A DNA stretch of 64,000 nucleotides from Helicoverpa zea (lineage: Eukaryota > Arthropoda > Insecta > Lepidoptera > Noctuidae), in the NCBI RefSeq assembly GCF_022581195.2, contig NC_061467.1, forward strand, positions 6,448,001 through 6,512,000, in the 5' to 3' direction. Made by a program: the position numbers and the translations under genes. This document shows positions 62,494 to 64,000 of this stretch, piece by piece. The notes under the pieces were generated by a model. That model was not told the DNA's origin and did no database searches. It was given only the letters and a program-made list of their open reading frames with translations. Position 1 is the stretch's first letter. Every line of letters starts with the position of its first letter.

Positions 62494-62766
62494 AAAGGAA
62501 AAAGTCGTGGTGGCTTAGAGGGCAAAGAACCAACCTTTCGAGTATGAGGGCGCGGGTTCGATTCGCATTCTTGGCACTCATTACGGGTACTCAGAAGCCA
62601 GTAAGTCTGACACCAGTCTAACTAAGGGGTATTGGGTTGCCCGGGTAACTGGGTTGAGGAGGTCAGATAGGGCAGTCGCTCCTTGTAAATCACTGGTACT
62701 CAGCTACATCCGCTTAGACTGGAAGCCGACCCCAACATAGTTGGGAAAAAGGCTCGGAGGACGACG
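62494..62766 (+). mobile_element. tRNA-derived SINE, tail type B, internally deleted, with 17-bp target duplication
   Basis: AGATTTTATAATAGGTA lies at 62477-62493 and 62767-62783. The head CGTGGTGGCTTAGAGGGCAA and GCGCGGGTTCGATTCGCATT joins directly to TTGGCACTCATTACGGGTAC. The linker and first part of the tail seen in the 37-kb copy are therefore missing. The rest (CAGATAGGGCAGTCGCTCCT ... GGCTCGGAGGACGACG) is well preserved. Confidence 0.92.
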
Positions 62767-63057
62767 AGATTTTATAATAGGTACGAGAGAGAATCCAGCA
62801 GGTCTAAATAAAACTGAAACACAGCAATACGATTACTGAAATATTTCGATAGACTATTCCTACCGAACGTTCTACTTCACTAAATCTTAATGTTTATTGA
62901 AGCGGTTAAAACAGCGAAGTTACTTTCTGTACAGAGGAACGCAAAATTTCGAATACCTATAGGTGCAAATAAAACCGAATAAAACACTAGAAAAGTCATG
63001 ACTTAGAACTAAGTATTGACTGTTTGAAAAAGCATCAACAGAAAAAATGCAATCCAA

Positions 63058-63279
63058 GTACATAAGAGGAGTATGTAAGAGGTGTACACAAGAGGAGTAC
63101 ATAAGAGGAGTACATAAGAGAGTACATAAGAGAGTACATAAGAGAGTACATAAGAGGAGTACATAAGAGAGTACATAAGAGGAGTACATAGGAGGAGTAC
63201 ATAAGAGGAGTACATAAGGGGAGTACATAAGGGGAGTACATAAGAGGAGTACATAAGGGGAGTACATAAGAGGAGTACA
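63058..63279 (+). repeat. 14-bp minisatellite (GTACATAAGAGGAG)n
   Basis: About 17 units of GTACATAAGAGGAG, with variants lacking GG (GTACATAAGAGA) and variants with AAGGGGAG. The three long overlapping minus-strand frames here (reading MYSSYVLLLCTPL-like repeats) exist only because the unit has no stop codon in those frames. Confidence 0.9.
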
Positions 63280-63289
63280 AAAGGCAGAA

Positions 63290-64000
63290 CATAATCAACA
63301 TCAACAGTCCGAACACTATGGCTTATATTATGCAACAGAGATTTTACTACGACTTTATAAGCAACTATCATTTTCCTAGCATTTCAATGAATAATTTCAG
63401 TTCAACCACGTATTATGAAACAGTAATTATAAGTGTACGTGTCGACTATGGTAAAATTACTAGCTACAACCGTTTGAACTAAATACGTTATTTATAAGAC
63501 GTACATATTTAATCATTAATGAATAATTTGAAATGTGGCACGCTTCGAGCTGTAGTTGTAAGTGGCACTAACTGTCTTATTATAATTACTGAACGCGTAA
63601 AATATAAAAAATTCTGTATCACTAATTTTTTGGGTTGTGATTTTAAAGTTAACATTTTAGGTTATTTTTATTCATAACCTAAAAAATGTACTAACATTTC
63701 TTTCAAATTACTCTATCTATTAATTTAAAGCAAACAAATCTTATTTTCATAATAAAAGTTGTTAGTCAAAGTGATTAATTATATATTGAAGCCCCCACAA
63801 AATCTATTTTTGCAATAAAAAAAGAAAGAATATTTTTCGTTGTTCCCAAATGTCAGGAGTCAGCCCACACTCAATAAAACCTTTAATCAAAAGCTAAAAC
63901 ACCGAAACCACGCAACAAATAACATTTAAAATTCATAATCTAATCAAGGGAACTTGAAAATTTTCCCTAAAATTTTGTATAAATTAATCGTAGACATCCT
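63290..64000. other. AT-rich DNA, nothing recognised
   Basis: No open frame, terminal repeat or RNA gene can be supported to the end of the window. Confidence 0.4.

Noticed and set aside
63009..63371. Three overlapping minus-strand open frames of 93-120 codons
   Set aside because: They are readings of a 14-bp minisatellite lacking stops.

Overview
This is an AT-rich animal nuclear sequence, almost certainly from a moth or butterfly (Lepidoptera). The evidence is its repeats: Helitron-like elements ending in CTAGT with (CTGT)n tracts, several tRNA-headed SINEs, long-inverted-repeat MITEs and a SINE with a U2-snRNA head. The species cannot be named from the sequence. No bacterial gene organisation, CRISPR array, rRNA or intact tRNA gene is visible. 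Gene density is very low, so the window is intergenic or deep intronic DNA loaded with mobile elements.

Two protein-coding genes can be supported. At 26.8-31.2 kb lies a complete, apparently intact 4.4-kb DNA transposon with 34-bp imperfect terminal inverted repeats (TIRs) and a 4-bp ATTT target duplication. Its spliced transposase gene is reconstructed here as about 813 residues. The first coding exons are tandem copies of a ~160-bp exon-plus-intron unit, each copy adding 25 residues in frame. At 42.8-43.9 kb is a two-exon gene for a 331-residue secreted, Thr/Asn-rich, heavily N-glycosylatable protein. It carries two related Tyr/Pro/Trp modules and a shorter C-terminal one, and I do not recognise its family.

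Layout. 1-4 kb: unique AT-rich DNA. 4-6.3 kb: Helitron-like copies, a MITE with perfect 60-bp arms and a SINE. 9.5-10.3 kb: a decayed DNA transposon with a frameshifted zinc-finger-like gene fragment. 14.5-22.7 kb: Helitron-like fragments, a full-length SINE with target duplication, two MITEs (one very GC-rich) and a tandem duplication. 26.8-31.2 kb: the transposon. 37-38.3 kb: a SINE and a 403-bp MITE. 39.75 kb: three CRE-like octamers in 40 bp. 40.7-41.9 kb: a Helitron-like copy and a 5'-truncated U2-SINE. 42.8-43.9 kb: the secreted-protein gene. 50.7-54.8 kb: a dense repeat block with a full-length U2-headed SINE, a long-armed MITE and a minus-strand Helitron-like composite that carries a SINE, a LINE 3' end and a 120-bp tandem array. 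57-63.3 kb: two more SINEs, a 118-bp MITE and a 14-bp minisatellite. The remaining stretches hold nothing I can assign.

The strongest candidates for something new are the transposon with its tandemly duplicated symmetric exons and the U2-snRNA-headed SINE whose stem-loops appear kept by paired changes. Both need database comparison to establish novelty.
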